This document shows, one piece after another, positions 11,059 through 22,139 of a DNA stretch of 64,000 nucleotides. Where the stretch lies: assembly GCF_024323335.1 (NCBI RefSeq), contig NC_066585.1:84060614-84124613 (forward strand), read 5' to 3'. The notes below the pieces were generated by a model. That model saw only the letters and a list, made by a program, of their open reading frames with translations, had not been told where the DNA came from and made no database searches. This stretch comes from Lathyrus oleraceus (Eukaryota; Streptophyta; Magnoliopsida; Fabales; Fabaceae). Position numbers and translations under genes: made by a program. Each line of letters begins with the position of its first letter. Position 1 is the first letter of the stretch.

Positions 11059-12583
11059 TAGTTATTGGAAACTCGAAGATATTGTCCACATCAATCTTCA
11101 CTTGATCGTACCGAAAATCTCTTAGAGAAAAAGTTCTTGTTTTTTTTCCACTAGATGTCAATCTCTAGAATTCATAATCACAATTTGATTCTTCAATATA
11201 AAAACACAAACAAACATTATAATCCCTAATGTACCTTAGAATTACCACTCACACTCTCACTTATAGTTAAACGACCATACCAATTAGGGTTTTTAGCTAA
11301 TGATTGAAGATGAACTTTTTCAAATTAATCTCACACACGACTTGTTTACACTCAAGAAATCAACTCGCTAACTAAATTTTTCTTCAAGGTTGATTTGAAA
11401 GAAATTTTGTGTGATTGACAAAATGCTATTAGTTTTCAAAGATTGTGAGAGAATGCAAGATCTCTTTTGCAAGCTATGCACAAAATTATTTTCACAAATA
11501 TATTATATTTTTTAAGAGAGTTTTTGTTGGATTTTATATGTGTTAGAGATAATGCACAAAATAGGTGAAAAACTAAAAATGTGATTCAAATTAGAACCTA
11601 AAATAATAATTTGAATAAAATGCAAAAGTGATTGAATCAAGATGATAACATCACGATTTAGTTTGGTTTGACTCAATAAAATTCCCGACTCAAGTTAAAT
11701 TTTCATAATGAAATTCTAAATATTTGAGTTCATTCATGATTCAAGTCAAACATGGAAATGACTCGAGTCAAGGTGCATTTTGATTCGATTTAGGAAATTT
11801 CTTGAATCAAAATAATCTTTTAGCGCAAAAAAAAACCGAATTTCTTATTTACTCAAGATTTGAGTCAAACAAAGTTATGACTCAAATAAAGCTTAAAACT
11901 TTTGCTTCAAATCTCTAACTTATGATTCAAGCCATATAATGTTGACTTTTGATCAATTGCTCAATTTAAAAAATAATGTGAATGATGTAAACCTAAGACA
12001 TAACCATGGATAATCATAAGGGACACTAGCTACGGCAAAATGATAAATTGAAAATATATAAACATGACAAAACATTAAAACACAGATAAAATCACATTGT
12101 TATCGATGCAACAAATTCACCTAGGTCGTCGTCTAGGAGAGCTGGAGAAGATTCTCAAAGGAAGGGTGAGTATGGTGACCATTCCCTATAAGGTTTTTCC
12201 TTTAAGACACCTTGAGATATTACGTTGGACTTTATAAGGTGAGGTCATGAAGGGGCTCGTTGCCTTTCCCAATAAACTTGTATTTTTCGTTCCTTGCCCA
12301 TCCCAGTCATAGGACGACTAGGGAGCTTTGGTTTTATATTTTTGAAGAAGATTACACATATTTTACGGATAAAATCGATATGGTGTGTCATAAGTAAATG
12401 GAGGGAATAACATATTAAATATATCAAGCTACTACTTTATTGGCTTTTTATTATGCGAGGAGAGGTGGGGTTATGGCGTCCAATAGTCTTCGAAAAGAGA
12501 AGGAACTTATTAAGTAGCCTTTTGGTGTGTTTGTCATTTAAAGGGATGTGTTTTCTCTTGAGCTTAATTAGTCAACAACACAT
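11059..12583. other. AT-rich intergenic repeat DNA, no gene recognised
   Basis: AT-rich sequence with recurring 'tgattcaagt/gactcgagtca' phrases at about 11660-11960. From about 12110 the base composition rises. The plus strand still shows gene-like fragments with stops (for example near 12290-12420 and 12500-12570), as in a decayed transposon coding region. I cannot name the family. Confidence 0.45.
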
Positions 12584-12859
12584 TTGAGAGAAACAGGTGA
12601 TGAGATACGAATATATGGGTATCCCTTATTGTTAGATAAGAAAGTGAATGAGTTGTCTCTTGAGATAAAGGAGAATGAGGAAGCCTTAACCGATGCTTAT
12701 AATGCTTTGTTTAATACACAAATGATTTTGTCCAGTGTAAACATGAATTTGGATTCATACCATAAGACAATATGGGAGTTGGAGATGGCTCTAAGTGAAG
12801 TCTGAAACAATTTGAAAGCAACTAAGGATAAACTATATGAGGTGTGGTTCTAAAAGGTT
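12584..12859 (+). pseudogene. degenerate coiled-coil ORF, family unknown
   Basis: The open stretch 12584-12805 encodes DKKVNELSLEIKENEEALTD, then ALFNTQMILSSVNMNLDSYH and a Glu-rich end, with heptad-like Leu/Ile/Val spacing that suggests a coiled coil. After a TGA at 12803-12805 the same frame runs on (NNLKATKDKLYEVWF). It resumes past the solo LTR at 14813 (TKEYMILPPYSEN and so on), so the LTR at 12865-14807 landed inside this decayed coding region. I do not recognise the protein. It is more likely a transposon-borne ORF than a host gene, because the surroundings are repeats and the frame is broken. Confidence 0.4.
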
Positions 12860-12864
12860 CATCA

Positions 12865-14807
12865 TGTAACACCCCGATAATAATATGGTAATTATTTAAA
12901 TTAAGTTAATAATATATTTATTAATTTAATTAGATAATTAGATTATTATTATTATTATTATTGGAATAATAATTATTTGAAAATATATATAAGCTGGAAT
13001 AAGTAAAAAGAGTTCATTTTGGGAAATAAGGTTTTCACGTGAAACTCAGAGAAGCGGCTGAAAGAGGCAGAGCAAGAGGAAGAACCAGAGAGCAAAGGTT
13101 GGAGAAGAGAAGAGCTTGGAGCTCAAAGATTTGCCGGATTTATCAGGTAAGGGGGGTTTATCGTCGTTTAATGGGTATTATGGGTTAGCATGTAATGGGT
13201 AGTGATAAACCGTTGAATTGACCCTAATTGGAATTTGTCGAATGCTGAATAATTGTGTTGGATAAGTTGTTTTGAAACTGAAATTGAATCCGTAATTGTG
13301 TGAGTCGTGTTTTCCCGAACGTATAGCTTTTTACGGAATTGGAATCGGAGGTCCGGAAGTCCTCTAACGGCGGAAAATGCGGAGAATTCTGCATTCTGCT
13401 TTGTGTTAGCGCAGGAACTGCTGTTTTGTCTGCGTTAACCGGTTAACCCAGGGTGTTAACCGGTTAACACTGTTACGAATTGAGAATTAGTGCTGTTTTG
13501 CCTGCGTTAACCGGTTAACCCAGGGCGTTAACCGGTTAACACTGATAAGTTTTGGGCAGTAAGCGTGTTTTGCCTGCGTTAACCGGTTAAACCAGGGCGT
13601 TAACCGGTTAACACTGTTGCAGAGAGGAAAGATTGGCTTTTTAATATTATGTACCCAATTGAGGTTAGGCCTATGTTGGCGTATGATGTACTAGGGATCA
13701 TTTCCCATTGTTTTGAGAAAAAGGGGTATTAGTAGAGTGTGCTAATGTTGTGATTGACTATGTGACATATCATAATTTGATTATGTGATGAATATGTTGA
13801 TGATGTATGATTGTATGCATAATGTTGTGAATGTATATATTATGCATGTGTTGTGAATGGACTATTTTATGGCTTAGAGTGTGAGCATAGGTCCATTGTG
13901 GATTATTGTTGTGATGTTGCATTGCTAGGTGATTAGCATGCATTATGTGGCCTTTATGGTGGTAGCTAATTCCCATAGTGAGGAATTAGTGATGTTAGTC
14001 ATTTTGGACTGTTGTTGATGTTGCATGCTAGGTGATTTAGCGTGCATAGCATGGCCCTTGGGGTGGTAGCTAATTCCCATAGTGAGGAATTAGTGATGTG
14101 AGTCACTAGGTCTCAAATGAGTGGGACTAGTGAGCTTTGTAGCCGTACCTGGATTGGTCGGTGAAGTTGAACTATATGTTCACGAATAGTCGGTACCGCA
14201 TGCATGGAGTCTCATTGCATAAATTTTGTATGGCGTATAATATGAATGGATGTATTCCAGTATTATACGTGTGTTGTGTGTTTGTGTTGGCATTGAGTAT
14301 GAGTATGAAGTGTGTTGGTGTTGAATATGATAATTGAGTTGATGTGCCGTTACTGAATGTGTGATACGATTAGGGTGATTAATGTGTTATTTACTTAACA
14401 TTACATGAGATTTTATAATGCTTATTATATCGATTGAGGAACTCACCCTTACAACTTTATTTTCAGGTAACGAGCAGTGATTGAGTAGAAGCTAGTCCTT
14501 GGAGTCTAGTATAGTTCCTTAGTGGGTCGTGCTCTGATAGATGTAACATCGGGACGGGATGTTTTACTTGTTTTCATTGATGATTGTTGAATAAGCTTAC
14601 ACGTATTGTGTTACATGTTTTGTATTGATGTTGGATTTTATTCCGCTGCGAATTATGCAAATGTTTTATTTGATTAAATAAATGAGCATGACAGGATAAT
14701 TTGGAACATGGTGTGAAGTGTGTGTGTGACACCCTTAACTGCATAATTACTCTGAGTTTTATATGTTGTTTTAATTAAATATTGGGGTATTTTAGAAGGG
14801 TGTTACA
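12865..14807 (+). mobile_element. solo LTR of the Tekay-type chromovirus family
   Basis: Begins TGTAACACCCCGATAATA and ends GAAGGGTGTTACA, with an exact TSD CATCA at 12860-12864 and 14808-14812. It aligns along its whole length with the LTRs at 33269-35231 and 39772-41734 but is clearly diverged, perhaps 10-15% by eye. No internal region is left, which is the outcome of LTR-LTR recombination. It keeps the three paired GTTAACCGGTTAAC palindromes (about 13433-13617), one with a single change. Confidence 0.95.
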
Positions 14808-14812
14808 CATCA

Positions 14813-15124
14813 GACCAAAGAGTATATGATTCTTCCACCCTATAGTGAAAACTAGAGGGAGTATATTCAATATCAACAATAAATAATGGATGGGAAAATG
14901 ATTATTCTTGGTGAGAAGCTAAAATGAGGTTGTGTAATGATATTTTAAATGTGTCTGATGGTTCTCTCAAGCCATTCTTGTAAGAATATTGTCAACAAAT
15001 GATACACTTTTTTTGTTTCCTCTTCTATTTGTATGAGATTTATTTGATTCTTAGTTTGTATGTTTCTTTTGAAAATTAGGGGTTGATTCCTTATTTTTGT
15101 ACAACACAATATTTTCTTTTGAGA
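14813..15124 (+). other. continuation of the split degenerate ORF and AT-rich flank
   Basis: The first about 60 bases continue the decayed coiled-coil frame from before the solo LTR. The rest is AT-rich with no recognisable feature. Confidence 0.4.
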
Positions 15125-15358
15125 GTAACTGTCGCACCTCATGGAAAAAATGAGAGAACGACCTTAAGCGAAGCGCAATCGCACGCTCGCAATGATGGAC
15201 TGAACAGAGTCGCCACCGAACTTTAGTTATTCCTAAAAAGGAAAGGGGAAATATCGATAAAACCCAAGACAAAAAAACGACAATGATTATGGTCGTCGCA
15301 ACCAAATCAGGGTCCGGGAGTCGATTACGCAAGGGGAAGGTATTAGCACCCCTCACAT

Positions 15359-15374
15359 CCGTTGTACTCAACGG
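15359..15374 (-). promoter_or_regulatory. conserved LTR hairpin CCGTTG-AGTA-CAACGG
   Basis: 6-bp stem with AGTA loop in the transcribed R-U5 part, 229 nt from the LTR end. Ogre A has CCGTCG-AGTA-CGACGG and Ogre B CCGTAG-AGTA-CTACGG at the equivalent place, so the variable fourth pair stays complementary. Confidence 0.7.
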
Positions 15375-15784
15375 GAACCATTAGGTCAGTTGTGTGCATT
15401 AGTGTTAGTTGAAATGTTAGGATTTTCAAGTTATTAGATGGGAAAGAAAGAATAGAAGAAAGGAGAATGTTTTTGTATTTTTGACGAAGGACTAAACCTA
15501 AGTTTTTTATTAGTGGGCCTGACAAGATTTACAAATCCTGCTCCTACGTATCTCAACAGAGAAATCAAGGCTTACGTAGTTATGGGTAGAAAAATGTTTG
15601 TTTGTTGGTCGATTTTAGCGAAAGCTACTTTGTGTCAAATCGACGAAAACATTGTTGGACTACCCAAAACAGGTGGAAAAACATTGCCTTACATTGTTTT
15701 GAAACAAAGTACCTTTCGTTTGTGAAAAGATTTTAAATTCAATCGCACGGCGGCGAGAAAAAGAAATTGATTGGTTTGATGTGT

Positions 15785-16075
15785 TTTGAGTAATGGCGAG
15801 AACTTGGATGGACGAGATATCCATCTCGAATCCTAGTCTCAGGAGGGCGTGGTATCCACCACGTTCCATTTCCATCTTATTTGCAAAAATGTTTAATAAG
15901 AATTAAGTGTTTTTGAGGTTTGATTGAGAAAGATTTGAATGAGTGTTTGAGAGAAAACAAAATAGATAAATTTGGATGATGGCGAGAGCTAGGATAGGCG
16001 AGACATCGGTCTCGAACCCTAGTCTCAAGAGTGCACGGTATCCACCATGTTCCACTTCCATCTTTATTGAAAAGG
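15785..16075 (-). repeat. diverged tandem duplication inside the Ogre-type LTR
   Basis: Two copies of a roughly 100-bp block ('atggcgagaacttggatgg ... ccatttccatctt'), at about 15793-15880 and 15977-16066, share 'CTCGAAyCCTAGTCTCA' and 'GGTATCCACCAyGTTCCA'. They are clearly diverged, so the duplication is old. Confidence 0.6.
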
Positions 16076-16842
16076 TCTTAAATATGAATTAATATTTTTT
16101 GAGTTTTTATTATGAGAAATGGCTTGACGTTGGGTCAAGCATTTGATGAAGGTTTGAAAAAAATGGAATGGAATGGGAGGGAGAAATGGATTGATTTATT
16201 TATTGAGAAAATACTCGACATTGGATCGAGTCATTATTTTTTGATTTTTTGGAAATGGTTGATTTTATTCTTGTGTTAGTAGCTAACTAAACAGTCAAGC
16301 AATAAAGAAATAAAAAACGATAAAATTATTACACATCGGGGGAGTGGGGTACATTTTGTCAAATGGGGATTCAAAGTACTGGAATAATTAAATCGGATCC
16401 AAACAACAAATAATGCAATGTATGAGTATAAGTGCAAGAGAACTGTCTCATTGTAAGAAGGCCCAAGAGTAAGCCATGTGAAGAAAATGAATAACACAAC
16501 AAGTTATATTTACAAAACACTCAAAAATTAAGTTGAAAGAAACAATATCGGGACGTGCACGGATAAAAATCGGGATACGAGGATGCGAATCAAAGTCACA
16601 TAACGCAATGAAGTGCAAGACAGATGGAAATTGAAAAGCAAATAAGAAATCTAGATAATGTGCTCAAATCAGGTTTGCACATATTGACAATAATTGAAAT
16701 GTCATATGTGATTAATCAAAACGTGGTGAAATACTATCGATGTATCGATAAAAATAATCATAGATAAACAACATGAAAATTGTTGAAATTAAAAAGAAAT
16801 GTGAAATAGAAATTAAAAAATGCTGTAAAATTAAAATATGGT

Positions 16843-16915
16843 GCACACGAGTATTGAACCCAGGACCAAGGACCTGCCAAAGCATCCCTTTACCAACTCC
16901 GCCGGATAAGCATCC
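16843..16915 (-). other. tRNA-like sequence in the LTR (not a working tRNA gene)
   Basis: The minus strand shows a D-arm-like 'GGAGTTGGTAAAGGGATGC' and a T-arm-like 'CCTGGGTTCAATACTCG' followed by TGTGCACC. Box A and box B are both degenerate, the 5' acceptor strand does not pair cleanly and no clear anticodon stem forms. Probably a tRNA-derived relic in the LTR. Confidence 0.4.
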
Positions 16916-17448
16916 TTGTCATATGGTTTCAAACGCTAATACATAATATAACAAAAGACGCACCAAACCTTTTAAATAAAACACAAAGTTGAAAAAAAAC
17001 AGTAACGACGAATAACCAAAGCTCAGTTTTCTTTCCATTTTGAACATCAAAATTTTAACAGGAAGTTAACATCACAAACAAACAGGCAGCAGTATTGTTA
17101 AATCAAACATGGAGTTCAAATCGGAACAACAACCATGGTTCCCTCAGAAGGATGCCAAGCATAATCGAAACATAGAAATAAAGCTCGGAAAGGAAGCTAA
17201 CCGGTTGCGGCGAGCTCGACCGACGAATGTGAGTAAGCGTTTCGCCTGAACGTTTTCCCCTTCTTGTCCGCTCTTCACCACCAAGAAAAACTATGGTTTT
17301 CTTTTCTCCTTGCCGTCGACTCCTCTTTCTCTTAGTGAACAGTAACAACGCTTTGTATTTTTCAGAATTCTCCCTTCCTTGTGGGTGAACAGTGGCGGCT
17401 ATCCAAACTTGAGGTTTTTCGGCCTCTCCTTTATGAACAATGGCCTTC

Positions 17449-17458
17449 CTTATATATG
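17449..17458 (-). promoter_or_regulatory. TATA box of the Ogre-type LTR
   Basis: CATATATAAG on the minus strand, followed downstream by a GC-richer leader. It sits between the gene-fragment block (U3) and the R-U5 part, as expected for the LTR promoter. Confidence 0.55.
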
Positions 17459-17616
17459 CTCATCTCCTTTCTGCTGTGTTGCTGTGTTTCCTCAGAGTAG
17501 TGGGAAGTGTCTGTACGGAGGGTGCTTGAAGGTTTTATTGTCCTCACCCCAGCTTGGTGGTCCCTCTCCCAATTCTCTTCATTTTGAAAACTTCACTATT
17601 GGTAAGAAAACTTTCA

Positions 17617-17865
<249 letters not shown>

Positions 17866-17914
17866 GCTTTTGTGCTATTCCGGGATCCATATTATGTTGT
17901 TTTTTTGTACTTAA

Positions 17915-18190
17915 GGAGGTGGAGACGAATGGAATTCAAAAGCAATTGAAGTATATGGGATGCTGAGACCGCGACTTGCTCATTGGAAACTACTTGAGAG
18001 TGAAAAGTTACCAAAACTTTGCATGCTACTGAAGAACAAAATAGAAGAATGTCTTGTCTGAAACGTCGATGCATTTGAAGTGAAGTCACCAATACCGAGT
18101 GATCTTAATATGCATCACATGGTTGATTCAGAGATTGAGCAAGTTCGCAAACTTGTTGTTATGAATAAAGTTGCTCCAATGCGTCATTAA
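17915..18190 (+). pseudogene. unrecognised plant gene fragment on the plus strand
   Basis: Reads GGGDEWNSKAIEVYGMLRPR, then ESEKLPKLCMLLKNKIEECL, one TGA at 18059-18061, then NVDAFEVKSPIPSDLN, MHHMVDSEIEQVRKLVV and a stop at 18188-18190. Composition and residue pattern look like a real helical plant protein C-terminus with one CGA-to-TGA-type nonsense change. It is the only piece of the block on the plus strand. I do not recognise the family. Confidence 0.5.
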
Positions 18191-18254
18191 TTGATTCCCT
18201 CGTACTGTACGTTGGAATGCAGGCAATTGAGTAGCTCAAGTCTCGAGTTCCCCA

Positions 18255-18795
18255 CGCATAATTACCACAAACTTGAAGTATGAGAGGTGTTCAGTCTGGT
18301 AAACCGAGTTAAGGTTTGGTTGGAATGTTGCATTGTTACCCACTGTTGTGAAAAGTAAAGCACTCTTGTCAAATATGACCTTGATGGTAGCTGATACCTG
18401 TCTCTGGTCAGACCACCGGCATCAATACCCTCTTCACCTTGAAATTGCACATTCAACCGCCCCTTAAGATCCTGAGTAGGACGCATCCTTAATTGATTAT
18501 ATGAGTCCTCCAAAATGTAAGCTCGCCTTACACTTATACGCAGCAGCCCAGACAATTGGTGGTCATGTTGTCGCTTGATTCTTGAGGGAAAATAGGCTCT
18601 CTTGTTATCAAAGTCAGTCAGTCTTGGTGCCTTAAGCAACATGGACAGAGATTTCTCCAACAGAATAGGATTTTGTCGAATGAAAGCATTCACAAGTCGG
18701 CGATGCTTTGTAAATGCAACAGCACCAATCGGCTTTTGCTGTGAGTCTCCACAAAATTTTCCACTTACTGAAGCTGAGCAAACAGCAGACTCCCT
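18255..18795 (-). pseudogene. UPL1: UPL1/UPL2 HECT ubiquitin ligase fragment
   Basis: Residues about 160-275 of the 18262-19212 ORF read [59 protein letters not shown] and [17 protein letters not shown]. This is the start of the HECT N-lobe of the giant plant E3 ligases UPL1/UPL2. After GGLTRD a frameshift occurs. The other frame goes on as expected for the family ([29 protein letters not shown]) down to about 18255. The catalytic Cys lies in the C-lobe, which is missing. The piece is fused in frame behind the EB1 fragment. Confidence 0.92.
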
Positions 18796-19212
18796 GACTT
18801 CTCTTGATCCTTTGCATACCTCTCTTCTCTCAAAAGGATTATAATTGTCCTGTCCATAATTGACAGAGTCGCGGTATCGTTTCATCCATTGCATGAACTC
18901 CAGATTATCCAATAGTTTCCCCTTCACTAGCTTACTAACCTCAACGTGCTTAGTGATTTTGAGTTTGTTGAAAACATCTTGAAGAAACTTATAGTTCTGA
19001 ATCATCTCATACGCACTCTTGGCATCAAAATTGACCTTATGCATCGGAACAATTCCAGGATGAGCGGTATCAAGAAGCTGACAGTGAACAGCACCAGAAC
19101 AAGCCTTTTCGACTTTGGAGAGATTGTGTTGAAGAAGTGAATTGATCCAAGAGAGAATCTCAAATCTACCGACGAAGTACTCGGCGTCCATTATTCCGAT
19201 ATTGGTATCCAT
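18796..19212 (-). pseudogene. EB1: EB1 microtubule plus-end protein, CH-domain fragment
   Basis: Starts [20 protein letters not shown] and continues [60 protein letters not shown] and [18 protein letters not shown]. This is the complete calponin-homology domain of plant EB1, including the native start codon. The C-terminal EB homology/dimerisation domain is absent. After about residue 139 ([12 protein letters not shown]) the frame runs straight into the UPL HECT fragment, giving a 316-residue chimeric ORF. In plants EB1 tracks growing microtubule ends through this domain. Whether the 130 contiguous codons span introns of the parent gene would tell whether the copy came through RNA. Confidence 0.93.
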
Positions 19213-19334
19213 TTCCTTCTTCTCTGATTCACTTCATTTTTTCCGTTCTGCTTTTTCTCTCAGCTTCTTGTCGACGGCAAAAGAAATTAATATGAGTTGT
19301 ATCAGTTTTGCTTGTTACTGCATGTGATATATTA

Positions 19335-19985
19335 TCATTGAGTTGATGATTGTCGGTATCCTGTTCTTGGCTCATATCAGGAACTTGAAACGCATCTTTG
19401 TTTGATTCTGCTCTGTGAAAGTTGAATTTGAATTATGAGCAATATCTTCAAGAGTTGCTTCAGAAGACTCCTTGGTGTTATCTCCAATAGCATCACTATT
19501 CCGACATGAATTCTCAGTAGCCTCTATAAGTTGGTCCTATTGAAACCCAGTCACAGATGATCCTGAACTTCCAGAGGCTGCTTGAATCCATTTTGACCAA
19601 CTGTTGCGGTTCCTTATCTTGTCACCCTGCACTTCCACATTATCGAAACTTTGAAGCACATCAGACTTCAAAGACTGTACATTTGTTGTTGATCCCACTT
19701 CAGGGTATTCAGTATAACCTTCAGCAAAAGGCCTAACTTCAACATCCTAACCCAATTCATGTTCCTTTTTCTGCAATCCATGAGAAAAGATGGAGCTTTC
19801 ATTAACAGGTAGCTTTACAGGAGCGTCTTTCTCATCATGCTCAGTAGAATCAACCTCAGGTGAAACTTTACCTCCTGCAAGACTGGCATTATGAAACAAA
19901 ACAAGTTTCCCATCCAGTGTGAGACACATAAGAACACAATAAGATGAGAGCTCAGTTTTTTCCTCATGTGCCACTGCCATAGCTT
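19335..19985 (-). pseudogene. NUP214: NUP214 nuclear pore protein fragment
   Basis: 19747-19980 encodes EEKTELSSYCVLMCLTLDGK, LVLFHNASLAGGK and APVKLPVNESSIFSHGLQKK, resembling the region after the beta-propeller of plant NUP214. Past a TAG at 19747-19749 the same frame continues (DVEVRPFAEGYTEYPEVGS, DKIRNRNSWSKWIQAASGSS), then another stop near 19538. After a frameshift the sequence NKDAFQVPDMSQEQDTDN runs to about 19340. The FG-repeat part is not present. It is a decayed single-exon-like piece. Confidence 0.75.
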
Positions 19986-20345
19986 CCTGAGTCTTTTGCT
20001 GACTTTTTAAGCTCTAATTCTTTCCGCTCACATCTCTGTCTCAGGGTCTCAACCTGAGAGCGCAACTTCCGCACTTCTTGATTCAAAAGTTCATTTGTTT
20101 TCTTCAAACTATCAGTAATGCTTTTTTTTGAGAAGGCGAGCTCGGATGTTGTTGGAATGGGCGTAGCTGATCGAGGAGGGTTCGATCTTCTAGAGAAAGG
20201 TGAGACAGAACTGGAATTCACTCCAGACGGTGTAAAACCAGGTCTCGGGACTGTGCGTTTTACGTATATAGCCGTAGCTTAAGACCACATCTTTTAACTG
20301 TAACAAAGACGGAGCTTGTGAAGCGTGAACCAGAGAGAATGTATC
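19984..20345 (-). pseudogene. PRAF1: PRAF (PH-RCC1-FYVE protein) fragment
   Basis: 20190-20345 encodes RDTFSLVHASQAPSLLQLKD, and 19964-20221 encodes SVSPFSRRSNPPRSATPIPT, SKKSITDSLKKTNELLNQEV and RKLRSQVETLRQRCERKELE. This is the linker and coiled coil that follow the FYVE domain in plant PRAF-type RCC1 proteins. The two parts are in different frames, with a shift near 20240-20260. The RCC1 repeats and the BRX domain are missing. Confidence 0.85.
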
Positions 20346-20433
20346 TCTAGCAATAGCTGCTACATCCTTGTTCTCTTTGATGGAAAGAAAAATTGAAGCC
20401 ATGTAGTTCTGCCCACATATCGATGAGGATGGT

Positions 20434-20799
20434 AACAGGAATCTGACCCATTGATGGAAGTCCCATAGAAGTTCCGCCACTGAAAGCAGCAGAGCCCATT
20501 ACCTGCCGTGCTTGAGAGAGATTATTCAAAATGTTCACACTGGCTTGAGCTTGATTCACAGGATGTGGCTGCAACATTGACACTATTGGCTTTGTATCCT
20601 GTGCATTTTCATTACTCGTCATAATATCTTGAGAAACAAAAGACGGAGAAGATGTCTGCAAGCTTGGAACTCCTTGAACAGTACTAGTAGGACGTGCAAC
20701 TGACGAATTATGATGAAAATCTAACCCAGTTACCATGGAAGTTACGGGAACTAATTCCACTTTAATAGTAGCAGGAGTTACAGTCCCAACAGGTATTGG
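20434..20799 (-). pseudogene. MED25: MED25 (PFT1) Mediator subunit fragment
   Basis: Residues 38-159 of the open frame 20347-20910 read VTPATIKVELVPVTSMV, VQGVPSLQTSSPSFVSQDIM, SVNILNNLSQARQVM and GGTSMGLPSMGQIPV. These are hallmark phrases of the region behind the vWA domain in plant MED25, a Mediator subunit in light and jasmonate signalling. The vWA and Q-rich domains are absent. Sequence on either side in the same frame (20800-20910 and 20347-20433) belongs to other, unrecognised sources. Confidence 0.88.
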
Positions 20800-20985
20800 T
20801 TGTCGGTTTGCAATAGATCCATCTTTCAAGACTCTAATCCTCAAGTCACCCGCTATCTCACTGTAAATATCATTTTCTGCCGTTGAGCAGCTAAAACTGA
20901 GATCTTCCAAAACATGTTTAACAACCCTAATTGCTCTGAAAATGGCAACATCAACAAACAGGCTGTGCAGAAGAAATGCTTTTCT
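20800..20985 (-). pseudogene. unrecognised coding-like fragment
   Basis: A minus-strand frame reads LHSLFVDVAIFRAIRVVKHV, then EDLSFSCSTAENDIYSEIAG and DLRIRVLKDGSIAN before the MED25 piece begins. It looks protein-coding but I cannot name the donor. Confidence 0.4.
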
Positions 20986-20986
20986 A

Positions 20987-21415
20987 TCATACTATGAACT
21001 TGGGCAGGAGGTTTTTGCTAGTCGCTGGCATTGAAGAATTATTACCCAAAACATCTTCAACTGTGTAGTTGTATCCGTATGACCTTTGTCCATGATTAGA
21101 ATCAATCTGTCTATCTCCGACATCATCTAATACTTTAAATTTGTTGACATCTTGATCAATAAGATTGATATCCATATTTTTCCTGGACTGAAGTTGATTT
21201 AGTGTAGAGAAATTATGATGCAAGAAAGTGTTTGGTCTTAAAGACCTGCCAAAATCCTCAATATCTCTAGGAGTCGCAGCTTGGCTAGATTGAGATGCAT
21301 CTAGTGTGCTTTTCACAACATGTTCCTTCACGCATGAAGCGCTTGTCGTCCCATCAGCAGCATCAACAACTTCAAGCAACATCTGCTTTTCTCCATGAGC
21401 ATTGTGTTCAGATGA
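20987..21415 (-). pseudogene. unrecognised plant gene fragment (Gln/Asn/Ser-rich)
   Basis: Encodes NSSEHNAHGEKQMLLEVVDA, then FLHHNFSTLNQLQSRKNMDI and DRQIDSNHGQRSYGYNYTVE. The low-complexity, Ser/Asn/Gln-rich character resembles the large, poorly annotated dentin-sialophosphoprotein-like plant proteins, but this is only an impression. It adjoins the kinesin piece directly. Confidence 0.45.
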
Positions 21416-21419
21416 ATTC

Positions 21420-21655
21420 CTAGAAGACGATCCTTGAGCTTGGTTCCGTGGTTCTGCTACGATTTCCCTGCTGAAGCAATGCCATCACTTTATCGGCGGA
21501 GTAAACTCTGTATTGCATAAGGCCTGCTGCTCTCAAAACAAGAGGCCTTCCAAGTGAAATCAAATCTCTTACAGTTTCGTTATAAACCTCGAGATAGGAC
21601 AGATGAACTATATGGTTTCCATCATAGCTTCTGGTCCTGATTTTACTGAAGAGAA
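21420..21655 (-). pseudogene. kinesin-8 motor-domain fragment
   Basis: The minus strand encodes SYLEVYNETVRDLISLGRPL, then VLRAAGLMQYRVYSADKVMA and LLQQGNRSRTTEP, ending at TAG 21420-21422. This is the middle of a kinesin motor domain of the kinesin-8 type. About seven residues between VLR and AAG look deleted relative to the family, and the segment after TTEP jumps ahead. The P-loop and the switch II DLAG motif are missing, so no motor function remains. No Met start lies in this frame. Confidence 0.85.
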
Positions 21656-21656
21656 C

Positions 21657-22055
21657 CTAAATTACCAACACCATCACTCTTGGGTTTTCTACTGTAGAAA
21701 AACTGCTTGACATGGACAGATCAGAAGATGGTGTCATTATGTTTGCAGCCAATGCCTCATTAACAGGCGACTTCAGAGAAACAGGAGTTATAGAATTGTC
21801 CACGATGCTTCCCCCATCAGATAAATTACGTCGGTAAGAACTTAACGAGCCTTTAAACTCCATGCTGACATTTTTGCTAAATGCATGAGATGAGTGATAC
21901 GAAGGATTCTGAATCTCACCGGTAACACGCCCCCAACTATCCCATCTAAAGCTCCATGATGGTGAACATGCGACATCTCTATGCAAACTTTCTCTTTCAA
22001 TTTTGTTAGTACTATCACTACGATCCTTTACAGCAACACAACAAGCCGAACCCAT
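21657..22055 (-). pseudogene. 5' piece of a plant RING-type protein of the MGSxCCVA family
   Basis: Starts MGSACCVAVKDRSDSTNK, then SLHRDVACSPSWSFRWDSWG and RVTGEIQNPSYH, then Ser-rich sequence. A family of plant RING-finger-like proteins begins MGSxCCVAxxD and has 'SPxWSFRWDxxGRVAGE' soon after. Only the N-terminal disordered part is present and the RING domain is missing. The frame is open for 132 residues and ends just where intron-like sequence would start. Confidence 0.65.
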
Positions 22056-22139
22056 AATAACTTAATTTCCAACAAGAAACAGCAATCCAACTTCCTCTTG
22101 AAAACTATAAATTGAGAGGAAAAAGTGAAAAGGATTTGG

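Noticed and set aside
12584..12805. Small host coiled-coil gene
   Set aside because: Frame continues past a stop and beyond an inserted LTR, with only repeats around; a decayed transposon ORF is more likely.
16843..16915. Functional tRNA gene
   Set aside because: Acceptor stem does not pair, boxes are degenerate, no clear anticodon stem.
17593..17610. CACTATTGGTAAGAAAA as the terminal repeat of a CACTA-type transposon enclosing the gene fragments
   Set aside because: No inverted partner near 22840-23000; only a weak TTTCTTGTAG at about 22905. No 3-bp target duplication could be set.
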